Assembly (NCBI RefSeq): GCF_036370855.1
Contig: NC_088102.1
Coordinates: forward strand, 42,321,835 to 42,385,834
Length of the DNA: 64,000 bases
Direction of reading: 5' to 3'
Source: Dromaius novaehollandiae
Lineage: Eukaryota; Chordata; Aves; Casuariiformes; Dromaiidae
Part shown: positions 1-12,400 of the stretch, piece after piece
Position numbering within the stretch: position 1 is the stretch's first letter
How the letters are laid out: every line of letters starts with the position of its first letter
Notes under the pieces: generated by a model
The model's database searches: none
The model's input: only the letters and a program-made list of their open reading frames with translations
Told to the model about the DNA's origin: nothing
Program-made: the position numbers and the translations under genes

Positions 1-253
1 TTTGAATGTCCATGGCCAAAGATTGCCTGGTTGCCCACAGCCGAGCAGCCAGACACACTCTGCGCGGTGCCAGCCTGCGCCGTGCAAGGGGTTGTAGCTC
101 GCCAGCCCTCCAGTGTGTAGAAGCCCCGGAGAAGGAACAGGGAGGCTCAGAAATGCCCGTATCTGCGAAGGGAGGATCCCTTCTGGCTCTCAATGCCCTT
201 CTCCCTACAGCAGCGAAGAAGCCCCTCCTGCGCTGCACCAGCCCGGGCGTGTG

Positions 254-303
254 AGGGGAGGAGGAGGAGGAGGAGGAGGAGGAGGTGGAGGAGGAGGAGG
301 AGG
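254..303 (+). repeat. (GGA)n microsatellite in gene 1 promoter
   Basis: Nearly pure GGA repeat interrupted by one GGT. It accounts for the poly-Arg/poly-Gly frames seen here. G-rich on the coding strand and able to form a G-quadruplex. Confidence 0.9.
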
Positions 304-341
304 CCGTTGTGCAAGTGCTGGCCACGGGGCAAGGCGGGCCC

Positions 342-471
342 TGAGTCAGGCACTAGCACACCTGCCCGGCCTCTCCCAGCAGCTTAAAGTGCGAGGAGCT
401 GCCTCGCGGATGCTCCTGTCCCCATCCTCCCGCCACGTTTCGTGCCTGGCTTGAGCGCGGCGAAGACCACA
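342..471 (+). promoter_or_regulatory. PLA2G4E: Gene 1 core promoter and 5' leader
   Basis: Contains an AP-1-type TGAGTCA (342-348) and a TATA-like CTTAAAG (383-389) 83 bases before the ATG. The 23 bases from CTTAAAG match the same stretch upstream of gene 2 at about 17 positions. Transcription would start near 410-415 if CTTAAAG acts as a TATA element. The start site is inferred. Confidence 0.45.
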
Positions 472-498
472 ATGGGGGCGTTTTACAGTAGGAGCCAG
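472..498 (+). CDS. PLA2G4E: Gene 1 exon 1 (start exon, residues 1-9)
   Basis: ATG in a strong Kozak context (ACAATGG) encodes MGAFYSRSQ and ends at CAG|GTAAGG in phase 0. Gly2 with Ser6 fits the N-myristoyltransferase pattern. A 14-codon upstream ORF (410-454, different frame) would precede it if transcription starts before 410. Confidence 0.85.
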
Positions 499-3400
499 GT
501 AAGGGAGGGGAAGGGAAGGGAAGGGAAGGGAAGGGGCCCTCAGGTTAGGTGTGCAGACAGCCAGTTTGCAGCCTTTGTGGCAGAGGGAGTGATGTGGGAA
601 GCCTGGTTATTCTGGTATCTTCAGCTCTGAGGAGATTTCTTCTTCAGCCCTGGGGCTGATAGCAAGGGGTGGCTTTTGCCTGCGTTTTGTGCCTGCTTTG
701 TATTTTCAGGCTGCTGAACTCAAGAACTTTAATGCTCCAGTAGTTTAAGTATATTTTGAAAATTCCCAATTAAAAAAAAAGTATCTTGTTAAACATTGCT
801 GTTGTCCTTCACTCCCATCCAAATAGATTAGGTGAGATAACTTGCTGAGAGAAAATAAAGACTCATGTCAATGAGGAAATTCTAATAGGGAAACTAATAG
901 GAAAAAACAGAAAATGAATATCACGTGAGTTGTTAAAGATGAGCTCTCTTAGCAATTGAGGTGTTTCGGGGGCATGAGGGAATGAATGGTGACACAGAAT
1001 GTACTCATATTATACACTGAACTACAGATTTGTTGCAGTGGTATTCCCTGCTTGATGGGTATATGCGCACGCTGTGTCTTATGAATATGTTTGTTCTATT
1101 GTTACAGAGGCTTGCTCTTTTTTTAAAAAAAATTTTGGTTCTTTTCAGAGATTCAAAGTATTAAAAAAGCACGTTTTCCTCTTTTCATTCATTAAAATAA
1201 AAATTACCTAGGGAACATACTGCCTCACCCTCAGCCCTCATACTTTTGATTAAGTACAATGTTTGTCTGATTGTTTACGGTGAGGGAGGATGACAAAATC
1301 AAACCAGTTTCCTGGCAGGATTGTTAAATGCCTTTTGATAACCATCTAGATTTAGGTGGCTTCCCAAGATTTCCAGGATACTTTCATGTGCCCTTTGCCT
1401 AAGGGAAGATTGGATGAGCTGAATTATTCTGAGAGAAATAATTACAGATTTGTTGCTTTCATTCTCTGCTTTGAGGCAGTTTGGTACAGGTCCCTGAAAG
1501 ACATTTTTCAGGGCCTTGTCGTCTGTGAGCCAGTTCTGCTCTATGTCAAACGAAACAATGGAGTTATATGGCCACGGAGCAGCAGATGAGCTGTATCGTT
1601 ACATCACAATATCGTTACTAATTCTTGCCCTGCTAGATTGTCTACTCTTAGTTGTGAAATACAGTAGATATATATGACATCCTTTGAATTGACATAGACC
1701 TAGATGAGTGCCAGTTATTTTTAATAACATAGTAAGGCTCACTGTCACGTATTTCTCTGATTGGGTTGTAAGAGTCAGTCAGACACCTCAAGTTAAGGAT
1801 TTCCACAAACTTCCTCAAAATGGAAAGTGGAGGGCATCAGAGGTTTGGTCTATGACTGAAAGTGTGTTTTAAGTCTGTGGCCATACCTGGCTGTAAACCT
1901 TCAGGAGTGAAGTGGAAGAAGCGGCAAAAGGAAGAACCGCAGTCCAGAAATGTGTTAGATGATTAGTATTAAAATACTTAATCCAGTACTATCACGAATT
2001 ATGTTTCTGTTCTTTCTCCTTGCATGTTAATCCCACACATTTTGTATGTTGTTCAACAGACAGAACCCTCTCCATGCAACTTGCTCACTGTAAAAATCAT
2101 ACAGATGAAAAATGCCAGGAAAGCAGACTTGTGTGAGTATCTTTTGTTTACTCTTAGAGCATCCACATGCTTGTAAAACTACTGGGAATTTAACGGAGTG
2201 CCACAAACGCCACAGAATATTTATAAAAGGAGAGTGTGAGAGAGGGGCAGAGAAGATGCATGACTGTGGTATGCTGAAGATGAAGTAGCATAGTTAGAGG
2301 ATATTATTTATTCTTAGATCTTTGCCACTGTAACTCTGAAGTCCAGCCACCATTCTAGTCGAAAGGATGTCTGCACAGAATGCATATAATGCAGATTCAG
2401 GTCTACATAAGGAAAGGTGAAAAAAAGAAAGGCTATTTATTTTCAGGGATTGGTGCAATAAGAAGGTTAGATGGGGGAATTTATATGGTTCTTTCTTACA
2501 GTAATGTTCATTCTGTGCATCTCTGGCAATGGCACAGAATATTTTCTGTGATAGTGATTTTTCTGTGGATAGTAGATGTTTCTCATGAACTGTGAATCTT
2601 AATTCAGCCATAGAGGATGCATCTTTCAAGGCTTAGTTGAGCACTTACACTGTTAGCTGTTTTTATTCTTAGCTATTTTCACAAAAATCCCCAGAACTTG
2701 ACATTTATGTGAAATCATAATACTCCAAAGCTCCATAAACTCCAAAATTATTAATACTCCATAAATATGTGAACTGAAACTACAGGAAAAAAAGCTATGA
2801 ATGGCAATTATCTCCAGTCTGAGGATACGGATGGTTGTCTTGCATTTTTTCATGTGTTCAAATAGAAAGGGCCTGAACCTAGGATGTTTCTATAGGAATC
2901 AGACCAAACTAAATTTTTTTTTTCAATTAAAATCATGCAAGACTGTAGTTGTACAAAAGATGTGTATGGGCCTATCCATAACGATTTGTTTTGAGTTTTA
3001 TTATAACTTCTTCAGAGCCCAAATGTTTATGAAGAAGAGTTTCTTGCTCCAATTTTTGTCAAAGAAAAGCAGGATACTTTGTTGTTGCTGAAGGTATGGA
3101 GAAGTCTTATATGTGCTTTCCCACTTGCTGACTTCTAAAGTGTGAATAAGAGGTTTGAAGTTCATTTATAGGCTGGAGAAAAATCTCCTGCTACGAGTAA
3201 AACTTCTTTGAAGGTTCTAACATGTGCTCTGAATTGAAAGAAAGAAGCATGAAAAATACTGCTATTAGATACCTCTCTCTGAATAACCATGCTCAATTAA
3301 GCCATCTGCACAATAATGAGCCTACCAAACTTCCTACCCACCTTTTTCTCATCCAGATCAATGCTTTTTATCTTTGCTTCGAAGTATTTTTATTCTGAAG

Positions 3401-6400
3401 GGAACTGGCCTATGTTTTGATGCTGTTCTTCCTAATGCTAGACAAGTTTTAGGAAAAGGGAGAGGTTAGTCAAATACTCAAGCATTTCTGTTTCCCAGTC
3501 CAATGCACATTCCACCAGCCTATACTGCTGCTCAAAGTAATTGTTTGAATGACAGAGATGCATTCAAAACATAGCAGAATGTGACTCAAGGTCTGAAACA
3601 GCAATAACAGACACCACACAGGCTTTCTGTGCCAAAACTGTTTTGCCTTATGCTGTTAGGCATATGCTGGATATTGCCTGCAAAACAGAGCAACAAACAT
3701 TTTACGATGAACATCTGTAAGCTGTTATCCATTTGAAATGATAATATCAACCAAAATATTGAGGAAAGGATTACAAAAGAACTAAATATAATACTAATAA
3801 AAGGAAAGTTTTGTTTGTTGGGTACCTCCATCATATAGGGAAAAAAAATCCTAAGACAAGTGTCAAATATGCAGAGGAGAAAATAGCAACAGTTTTTTGA
3901 TATAAAAGAAATGCTTCCCCTATAATGCAGGACGACTAGTGTTTTGGTATCCAAACTAGAATATTAGGAGATTTACAAATAGGAATCCCAGGCAACCTGT
4001 GAGCAAGTCAGCTTTTGAGACAAGGTAGCAGTTTCAGCGGATGGAAGCGTGGCTAGTAAAGATGGGGTCGTTATACTTTTGCCTTTATGGTTCACATGCC
4101 CATAACTTCCTCTGTATTACTGCCGGAGTTGAGGACTCCTCCCCTGCCCACCCCACTCCATTTGCCTTTGTACCCAGTACTTCATTGTTTGGCCTTACAA
4201 AATTCACAGGGGTCGTGGCACTGCCTTGCATACACTTAATTGCTGGATCAAGCTTAGATTGATAGCTGTTTAATTCCAGTGGCATTTGCCTTTCGCTGAA
4301 CACAAAATGTGTCATTGCATTTATTGATGAATAAGTGTCATCACTGATACCACCTGTGAATTAGGTGCCTTGTTTATGCTCTCTGCATTCCCCTTTCCCA
4401 CTGGGCACACCCACATGCCCGTCTGGCTCATCCGCTCTGCTGATGTTCCTGGGCCTGCAAACACTTGCCAGCTCCCAGAGGTGGGTGTGTATCCCATCTG
4501 TGTCCTGACTCCTTGATGGGCTGAGACTTGGATGTGCACCAATCCAACCCACCCTTCAACAGGGTTTCCTATGCAGAGAATTTCAGATTTCCCGCTTAGC
4601 CTGTTACAGCCCTGGGGCAACCATTGTAGCTTCAGAACAAACAAAAGGAAGTGTTTTCTCGCAGCATGTAGTTCAGCTACAAAGCTCCTCACGGTAGGAT
4701 ATTATGGATGCCAAAAGCTTATGTGGGTTCAAGGCATGGACAAGTTCCCAGAAGAGAAATCTGGTGAAGGTTGGCTTAGGAAGTCTCTGAACCTTAAATT
4801 GTGAGGGCTGAGAGAGTGTCATATGATGCTTGCCCTCTCCTTACACTCTTCCTAGACATCCACCAAGGGTGGGGCCATATTCTCCTAACAGCATTGATGT
4901 CCATCCCTAACAAGATCAAAGATCCTTCCCTCAGAAGGAGGGAGAGAGCAGGGCTAAAGAACAGGAAACTGGAGAGAAACAAAATAATCACGTGGAATTA
5001 AAAAATGAAGAAAAGGGGAGCATTAAAGATTAAAAAAAAAAAAAAAGTAAACATAGGGAACCTGGGGGACATGGAGCAGAGCACTTTCAAATCATCATTC
5101 GCTGCTTTCTGAAAACACCCAAGAGCCCTCAGTAGACACTGCCTGGAGGCACTGGGCTAGAAGGACGTTTGGTCTAGCCCAGTGTGGCTGATTTTATGTT
5201 CTGCATCCTTCCTTATTGATGGCCTTTTGGAAGTCCCAAGAGCGTGTGTAGCCCTTTGGCTGAGACCTTCCCCTTGGTGGGATGCTTTGATATGTTCGGT
5301 CAGCAGTCTGGTAGCAAGCTCTGGTATACATTATCAAAACTTTAATGGTTCTCAGATGCATATATGGAAACATTTGCCTGCCGTAATCTTTGAATCTTCC
5401 TAAGTTTTATGGGTCTGGAAATAGTTAAAAATATTCTTCAGTATTTGCTCAATGAAAAAAATTTTTTTTTTCTTCATTCTTATGGAAAGAAGACTATTTT
5501 TCCTTAGGCTTGTTAATTTTGGAAACTTCCAAGTTTTGGACACTTTCTATTTTATATTATGTTCATATTATTTCAGATGCAGTATTTTATAACATTATAT
5601 AGTACATTTTATATATTTATTAAAAACATATGTTATAGCATTGAAATAGCAGTTCTACTCTGTATGAGCTCAGTGCATGGAAAGGTCTTTGAGATGCTGA
5701 AATGAAATATAGCCAGTGAAATACATTATTTTTTCAGGAACTATTGTCCAATGTGATACTTATTACAGGAACCCACAGACTTCCTTTGGTGTTTTGTTCT
5801 CGCACTGTTGTTATTGTTTCATTGTTATGTATTACTTATTTCACCATGATATTTAAGCAGCTGCATTTATGGACCAGGGCTCTACTGTTCTAGGTGCTGC
5901 TTGAAATCTAATCATAAAATAAGAGGATGTGGACTGATAAAGCATGGAAAGGGAGAAAATGGAAAAAAAATGTAAGTCAGCTTGTTTGGAAACATCTCAG
6001 CAGGAAACAGCATTAAAGAGCAATGTAAATGAGAGGAGTGATATTGTTTTAGGGATACTTATAGCACACTCTACCCAATGTGAAAGGCAGGGTTGGAGAA
6101 AGTCTGAAAGTTTTTTTTTTTTTTTATTGAACTTCAAGCATTAGGTGATAGACATTAATGTCATATGCTGCCTGGAGGCAGGAACTGATCTTCCAGGGCC
6201 AAATGAATTCTGATAGTCTCACTGTGAAGGGCTTTGAAAGTGAAGTATATTTTCACAGATGGTAACACCTATTCTTATAAAAAATGTTACAATAATCTAA
6301 ATTACCTAATAATTTACATTCTGGAAAACAACAACACCATCCTCCCCAACCATATCTCTACTTAGCTGCAGAGTATCTGAGGAGGAAGAAAAATGCTTTT

Positions 6401-9400
6401 CTCAGTAGGTAATGATAGTTTATATTTCATGAGATGGATAGTTCCACGTGGGAGGTGACATGATCAAGGACATGATCTGGAAGAACTGTGTTTGTGACCA
6501 CATGCTTAGTTTGAATCCTTTCAGCACAATACGAAAAACTGTATATTGACTGTCATGAAAAAATCTGCCCCCCCCAGGAGTAGTCTTAATGTGGCTGTCC
6601 AAGAGGAGAAGGCTACTTAGGTTTCTGCCCAAGTGACAGGTGAGCTGGAGGTCATGTCTGTTAGCATTAAAAAAAAAAAAAGGAGGTAGTGGGGCATTAA
6701 AATTTTTGGTCTAGCCCTGTTGAATTTGAGCTGCTTATGAGACAGATAAGACTTTAGTTTAAGCCAGAACACCTGGTGTTTCTGCCGTTGTCTAGGACAT
6801 TATGTGGTACTGCAGCTATGGTATTTTTTTAGCGTGGGCCTTATTGCTGTAATGCTGTCTAATGGTAAAACACAATTAAGATCCAGTCCTGCTGCCATTC
6901 TGGAAGATAATTAGAAACTTAGTATAATAACTGGATGAAGAGACCATGCTGTCATAAATACATGCTGCCACACCTGCTTTTGACAGGATGTTGTGCAATG
7001 GTGATTCCACAGCTGACACTTCAGGCACGTTGGATGGCTGTTCACACATCATGGTCGAGGGGAGTGACAGAGGGTGTTGTTGTAAAGTCCTTCTGTATGC
7101 ATCACTTTTCAGCATAATCACTCTTCTTCCGCTTCTGTAGTTAGATTTTTTTACATTTATACATCAGGATAATGACGATTTACATGCCAATGGCTAGTAA
7201 TGGGAGTCTTGTACACATGAAGAGGCACTTAATGCGTACCTGATATGATGTTGCAGCACGAGTGACCAGCTACTGAGTACCAGTCCTCATGTTTGTGTGT
7301 ACCTAGAGCTGATATGGTAAAATATGAGACTGAGGTATCTGAGAAATGTAGAAAAGATTCTTGGGTGTTGTAAAGTGCCTCTCTCATAACACCTTGAAAT
7401 ACCCCATGAACAAGAGGTAGTGAGGTTTCAGATGATACCTCTCAAGTACAAAAAGCATAATCAAACACATCGTACAGATGGGAGCAGGGAAGCACACTTG
7501 TTTAGCGACTGCGTCAAAAGTCACCCAGAGAAAGTAAGAAAGAGATCTAAAATGAGAAATCAGAGCTCTAACTCCTTTCTGACAAGTGTTTATTTCTGAA
7601 ATGTATAAGCTACAGTACAGCAGCAGGCAATGATCACACAGATAGCAAAGCTCAGTCACGGGAAAAAATTGGTGCACTTGTGAAATAAAACTTTGCTCTG
7701 CACAACAGATGTAGCCTCACAACAGAGCAAATAAAGCATGTATTAGTATTTGGAGAATGTCAATAAAATAAACATTAGATCACTGACAAACAGATTGAAA
7801 AGAAGGATAGGAGAGTCTTTCCACAAACATCTTCTGATCCTCCTTCTGTGTGGACAAGAGCTAACAGCAGCTTGTGCTCATACCAATCTGGAGTTTCCAA
7901 TAGTCAAGAAAGATGTTCTTAGGGACATATTCTACATACACACAAGTTTGGGAGCTATCAAAACTGTTAGAAAGGTGATTTCTATGTGTTTTGGTATTTT
8001 TTATAGTTTATATATCTTTTATATACTGAGTTTCACAACTCCCTTCAACAGACAAAGTTATTCTTATTTCAGAGATACAGGAGAAACAAAGATGACTTCA
8101 GTCTCAGGAAAGTCAGAAAAAAAACATGGGCTTTGCTGATCCTTTAGTTCCACATAAAGGAGCAAGTCATTTATTCTACGTTTCCCGAAGTCAGGTTTAC
8201 CAGTAAAACTCTATGACTTCAAACATACAGGAAAAGCTGAGTGGGACAAGGCTATAGTCAGATGATGGTATGTCTGTTACACAGTGGCTGGAAACCTCGA
8301 GTAGGTGGCTTTACAAATAGAGGAAATATAATGCTAATAGAGTGATTGGCATATATGGATAAAATACCCCCTGCTATCTTCAGCACTTCCATAGGTATTC
8401 ATCCATAGCTAGCAGATTGTGTTTGGTAGAGAAATCATCCTCGAGTTGCGAGTGCGGAGTGCAATGGATTAGTTAATCTTTTGATTCATGCTCACCTTCT
8501 GTTTCTTAATGGCTGACAAAAACTATTCACAGGCAGATTATTTTGACCTCATAATGAAAATGCTCACTGATGATCTAAGCATTGTGCATTTCTGCTAACC
8601 ACTATTTCATCCTGAAGCCTTGGTCCTGACCATCCCTCACCTCCAGTGGAGCTCAGGTGGGAAGCCAAACTTCACAGCTGGCCTCTTAATCTGGGAAAGG
8701 AAAACTAAAATCCCAAAGCAGTCCTCCGTAACACTTAGACAAATTCAAATTCATAAGTGAACTTTATGACCTGAATGCACCTCTAATTAAAACAACAAAA
8801 TGAAAGCAATGCAATCTTGTGCAAAGAAGAAGCTGTCATCTTGCTCTGTGCTGGGAAACATGGACAAGCTTCCACTTGCACATCAAGTGTTGCAAATGCC
8901 ATTATTGCTCTCTTGGACCAAGGCACAGAGATAGAGGTGAAAATAGTGACATTAAGCAATGTTATTTATACAGCTTTTCTCACTAAAACTCTCCTTTAGG
9001 ACAGCTGCTTCTCAAAGCAAATGTTACACAGTCGAACTGTTCAACTTTTTAATACCTTTCTTACATGTGCTTATTTTAATCCACTTTACAGTGGATTAAA
9101 TGTAATCCATCTTCTCCACAGAAATATATATCTTTTCTTTTCATCTTGTTGATGAGCTTTACAGCGTGTGTGTGTGTGTGTGCTTCCTTCTTCAACTTTC
9201 CAAATGGAAAAAAGATACACGGACATAAAGGTGCCTTGACAGAAGACCTGCTATCTCTGATGGCAATGTGACTTCATGGGAACCATCAGTGCAATGAGCT
9301 CCAGCTGAAGCTAGGGTGGGAAGCCAGATGTGCTAGAAAAAGGAAAGCATACTCAAAAAATAGAAGAGACAGAACCTATAGCCAGAGAGCCATAGAAATA

Positions 9401-12400
9401 TTAAGGAATTTCCCTGGAAAGCCCAATACATTAGGAAGGTGGCTCTGGCAGCTCCAGTCACGGTTGCCAAAGTTTGATGTTCTCTGTTCCTAAAGGAAGC
9501 TGACGAGTTCTCTGTGGGTCTGTAATGTGTGTATGCATGCCTGTGTGTGTACAGATGATTTTTCAAATTTAAACCCTTTGAAGCCTGATACAAACAGATG
9601 GGCTGACTGAGTATCTTTGGAAAGGAATGCAATGTAACTGTGTACTTTGAATGTTTATTATTTTTCCAGCAATTAACAGAAAGTAGTTCTCAAGGAGAGG
9701 AAACTGCTTGGCTTTTACAGTGAGTAAAGTTAGCTGTTTGTGTATCACTGACTTGATAGCACTTTATCTAGCATCCTGGACTACATTCTGCATATTGTCC
9801 TGCGTACAGAGCTTAAAAATTAGGTCAGTCCAACACCTTAAGGGGCACTAAATTTCGTTCACTGGTTCATTGCTTTCACACCTTCCCTCTCTTAAACAGT
9901 TACCCAGTCCGATTGCTATGTGAGCTTGAGCCTGCCGACAGCTTCAGTCCAGCATTTCCGCACCAAGACAATTCATAACAGCAAGAACCCGACCTGGAAC
10001 GAAACCTTCCACTTCACCATTCAGAGCCAGGTTAAGGTAGGAACGGTGACTCTCCTGCCACCCGTCGCTGTTCGCTCTCTAGGTACTTTCTGACTATTGG
10101 GCTGCAGACGGCTACTGAGATGTTTCTTTCTCTGCCCACGAGTAAGCCTTTCTTACCAGATATTAAATGTAACGTATGGCACTTCCATACTGCAGGTACT
10201 TCTGAATTCACTTGCAAAATATTCACACTATCTCAGTGCAGTTTAAATATTATTTAGCTATTTGAACAGTTGACAGGGCTTGTAGAGGGCGACTGCAAAA
10301 TCTCTATTTTACTGTTTCCTTTGCTTTCATTCTTGAACTTTTTTCCCCAATTTCTCCAGCTAAAATGAACTATCTGTAGGATTTTGTTTGTTAAACCTTA
10401 TACAGCTTTTGTTTTGTTTTGTTTTGTTTTTTGTTCCCAGAACATTCTGGAGCTGAAAGTCTGTGATGAAGACAATGTAACTCAAGATGACCATCTCCTT
10501 ACTGTTTTCTTTGATGTCTCCAAAATCCAGCTTGGAGAAAACATTCAGATATGTTTTCAGCTGAATCCACAGGTGTGGATAAAAATCAAAGACATAGCTA
10601 AAAGGATGTGGTCAAGTGAGAATACGGTTATCTCAGCTTTCCTCTCACTGGTATACGTGCCTTTCTTATTGTGCATTCAGCCCCATGAGCGTATCCATCA
10701 GTTTCAGAGGTTGATGTCCATGATTGCTTTTGTCATTACAATAAATTTTGGATACTCTCTCCATAGATAGAGTTGGCCAACAGTATCAGATACAGATAAG
10801 CCTTGTTGCCGTCTTTGATGTCAAAATGTCGAGAGTTTACCCCAATAGTTTTAGACTCCTTTCCAACTGGAGCTAGTGGTTCTGAGCTGTGGGTTATGTT
10901 CTACTAACATACAAATACTGATCTGCAGTTATATACCACAAAGTTAATTTTCCTGAGTGAGTTTTTTGGAAGGTTTTGATTTTATAGGGTTGAGGCAATT
11001 TTATAGTGAAGTTTTAAGGACAGTGTTTAGGCATACAAATAGTTACTTTACTTGAGTGAGCGCTTATTTGTTTTGATATCTGTTTTTTTGGAAAGGTTTG
11101 CTCTCTGTGTTATTTTTTCCTTAGTGTTCACCCTAGAAGGCTAACAAAAAGAACAGCTTGAATTGACTAATATAACAGACTGGAACTGAGAGTAGCGGTT
11201 TTAAAACAGGGTTTTCTAGACATCACATCTAGAAAAATGGAAGTGTCTCACTGTACATTAATAAAAATACTCTCTGCAAAATTAAAAAGCAGTAGCAGGC
11301 AGGACTAATTTTAAAGATTCTCTCTGAAGTGATGACACTAACCGACCAGTTTCTCTTTGTTTCCTTGTAATGTGAAATTTTGGAATGATCCATCGGGTCA
11401 GTTCTAACATTTCAGGGCACACCTTAGATTGTGAGAGGTCTGACCACACTGATGAAAAGGGAAAAGCCTTGTTCTGGGGCAGGTGTATGGGTAGAACATC
11501 TGGAAGCTGAAATGTGTTGGAGGTCAGTGCAAAAAGTATGTGTGAGGAGGGAGGAAGCAGCAGGGCATGGAGAGGAAGGCACTGTGGAAAAGCAGAATCG
11601 GAGGACTGGGAAACTTAAAGAAAGAAAAGCACCCAGACAAGAAGGGCTGGACTGAAGATTAGAAGTCACAGGGACAAAGAGGTAACTGGGTAAGTGGAGA
11701 AGCATTTCCGAGGCTGGACAGAAAGAAGCGTGGACCTCCAGAGCAGGTGGAGTAGCAATGGAGCAGTGGTGAAAAAAACAGATTTGAAGAGAAAAACACA
11801 GTTGAACAAGCAATAGAGCAAGGACCTGTAGGAGGCTGGGCAGTGGTAGCTATGAAAGAAATGGAGCTGCACAATGTTGAAACAGGATGGATAGGTCTGA
11901 AGCTCTGAGGAAGGATATGAGAGACAAAGAAATATAAGCCAGGAGGGGTAGTGGGGAAGAGAGAAGGAGAACTGGGCATAATGGGAACAGTGGTATAGAC
12001 AACGCGCTTGACACGTGGCAGAGGCAGGAATGTGTCCTACTGCCACAGGGGAGACCAGGGGCAATGAGAGAACGCGAAGGTGCACACAGCTGCCACTGTG
12101 GGGGAAGGAGAGTTGGACTGAGCCCTGCAAAGGGGAAAAAACTCAGGGAGGGAGTTACAAAAGATGAAGGTGAGGACCATGCACGCAATGAGGCTGCAAG
12201 CCTGGGCTCTGCCACACCAAAGCACATCTTCCAAAACACCTTGGACTTTATATGCCCAGACATGCCACAACATTAGTGTGCCACCAGGCCTCTTTGCACA
12301 AGCGGTGGGTGGGGTAGTGAGAGGGGAAGTAACACGTGGATGTGCCAGAGGAAGTTAGTCTTGCTTATGCTGAGAATTAACGTGGATCACTGGGAGCTTA

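Larger units (their letters stand above)
1..500. promoter_or_regulatory. CpG-rich promoter region of gene 1
   Basis: About 27 CpG dinucleotides in 480 bases by eye, far above the surrounding introns. The left edge of the island is cut by the window. No coding exon of an upstream gene is recognised here. Confidence 0.55.
2133..9899 (+). other. Gene 1 intron 2 (7.8 kb)
   Basis: Non-coding. Holds a CR1 LINE 3' fragment (4631-5210), a possible MIR/L2-like stretch around 5850-5930 (GTTCTAGGTGCTG), and a (TG)n run at 9166-9182. Open frames here are short and unrelated to known families. Confidence 0.8.

Noticed and set aside
113-454. Open frames with poly-Gly/poly-Arg over the promoter
   Set aside because: They are translations of the GGA repeat and CpG-rich DNA, with no homology or splice structure.
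6220-6310. Possible ancient repeat (GAAGGGCTTTGAAAGTGAAG then GTTACAATAATCTAA)
   Set aside because: Too diverged to assign without a repeat library.
11424-12273. Several minus-strand frames of 106-154 codons
   Set aside because: They come from purine bias on the + strand, overlap in different frames and show no domain.
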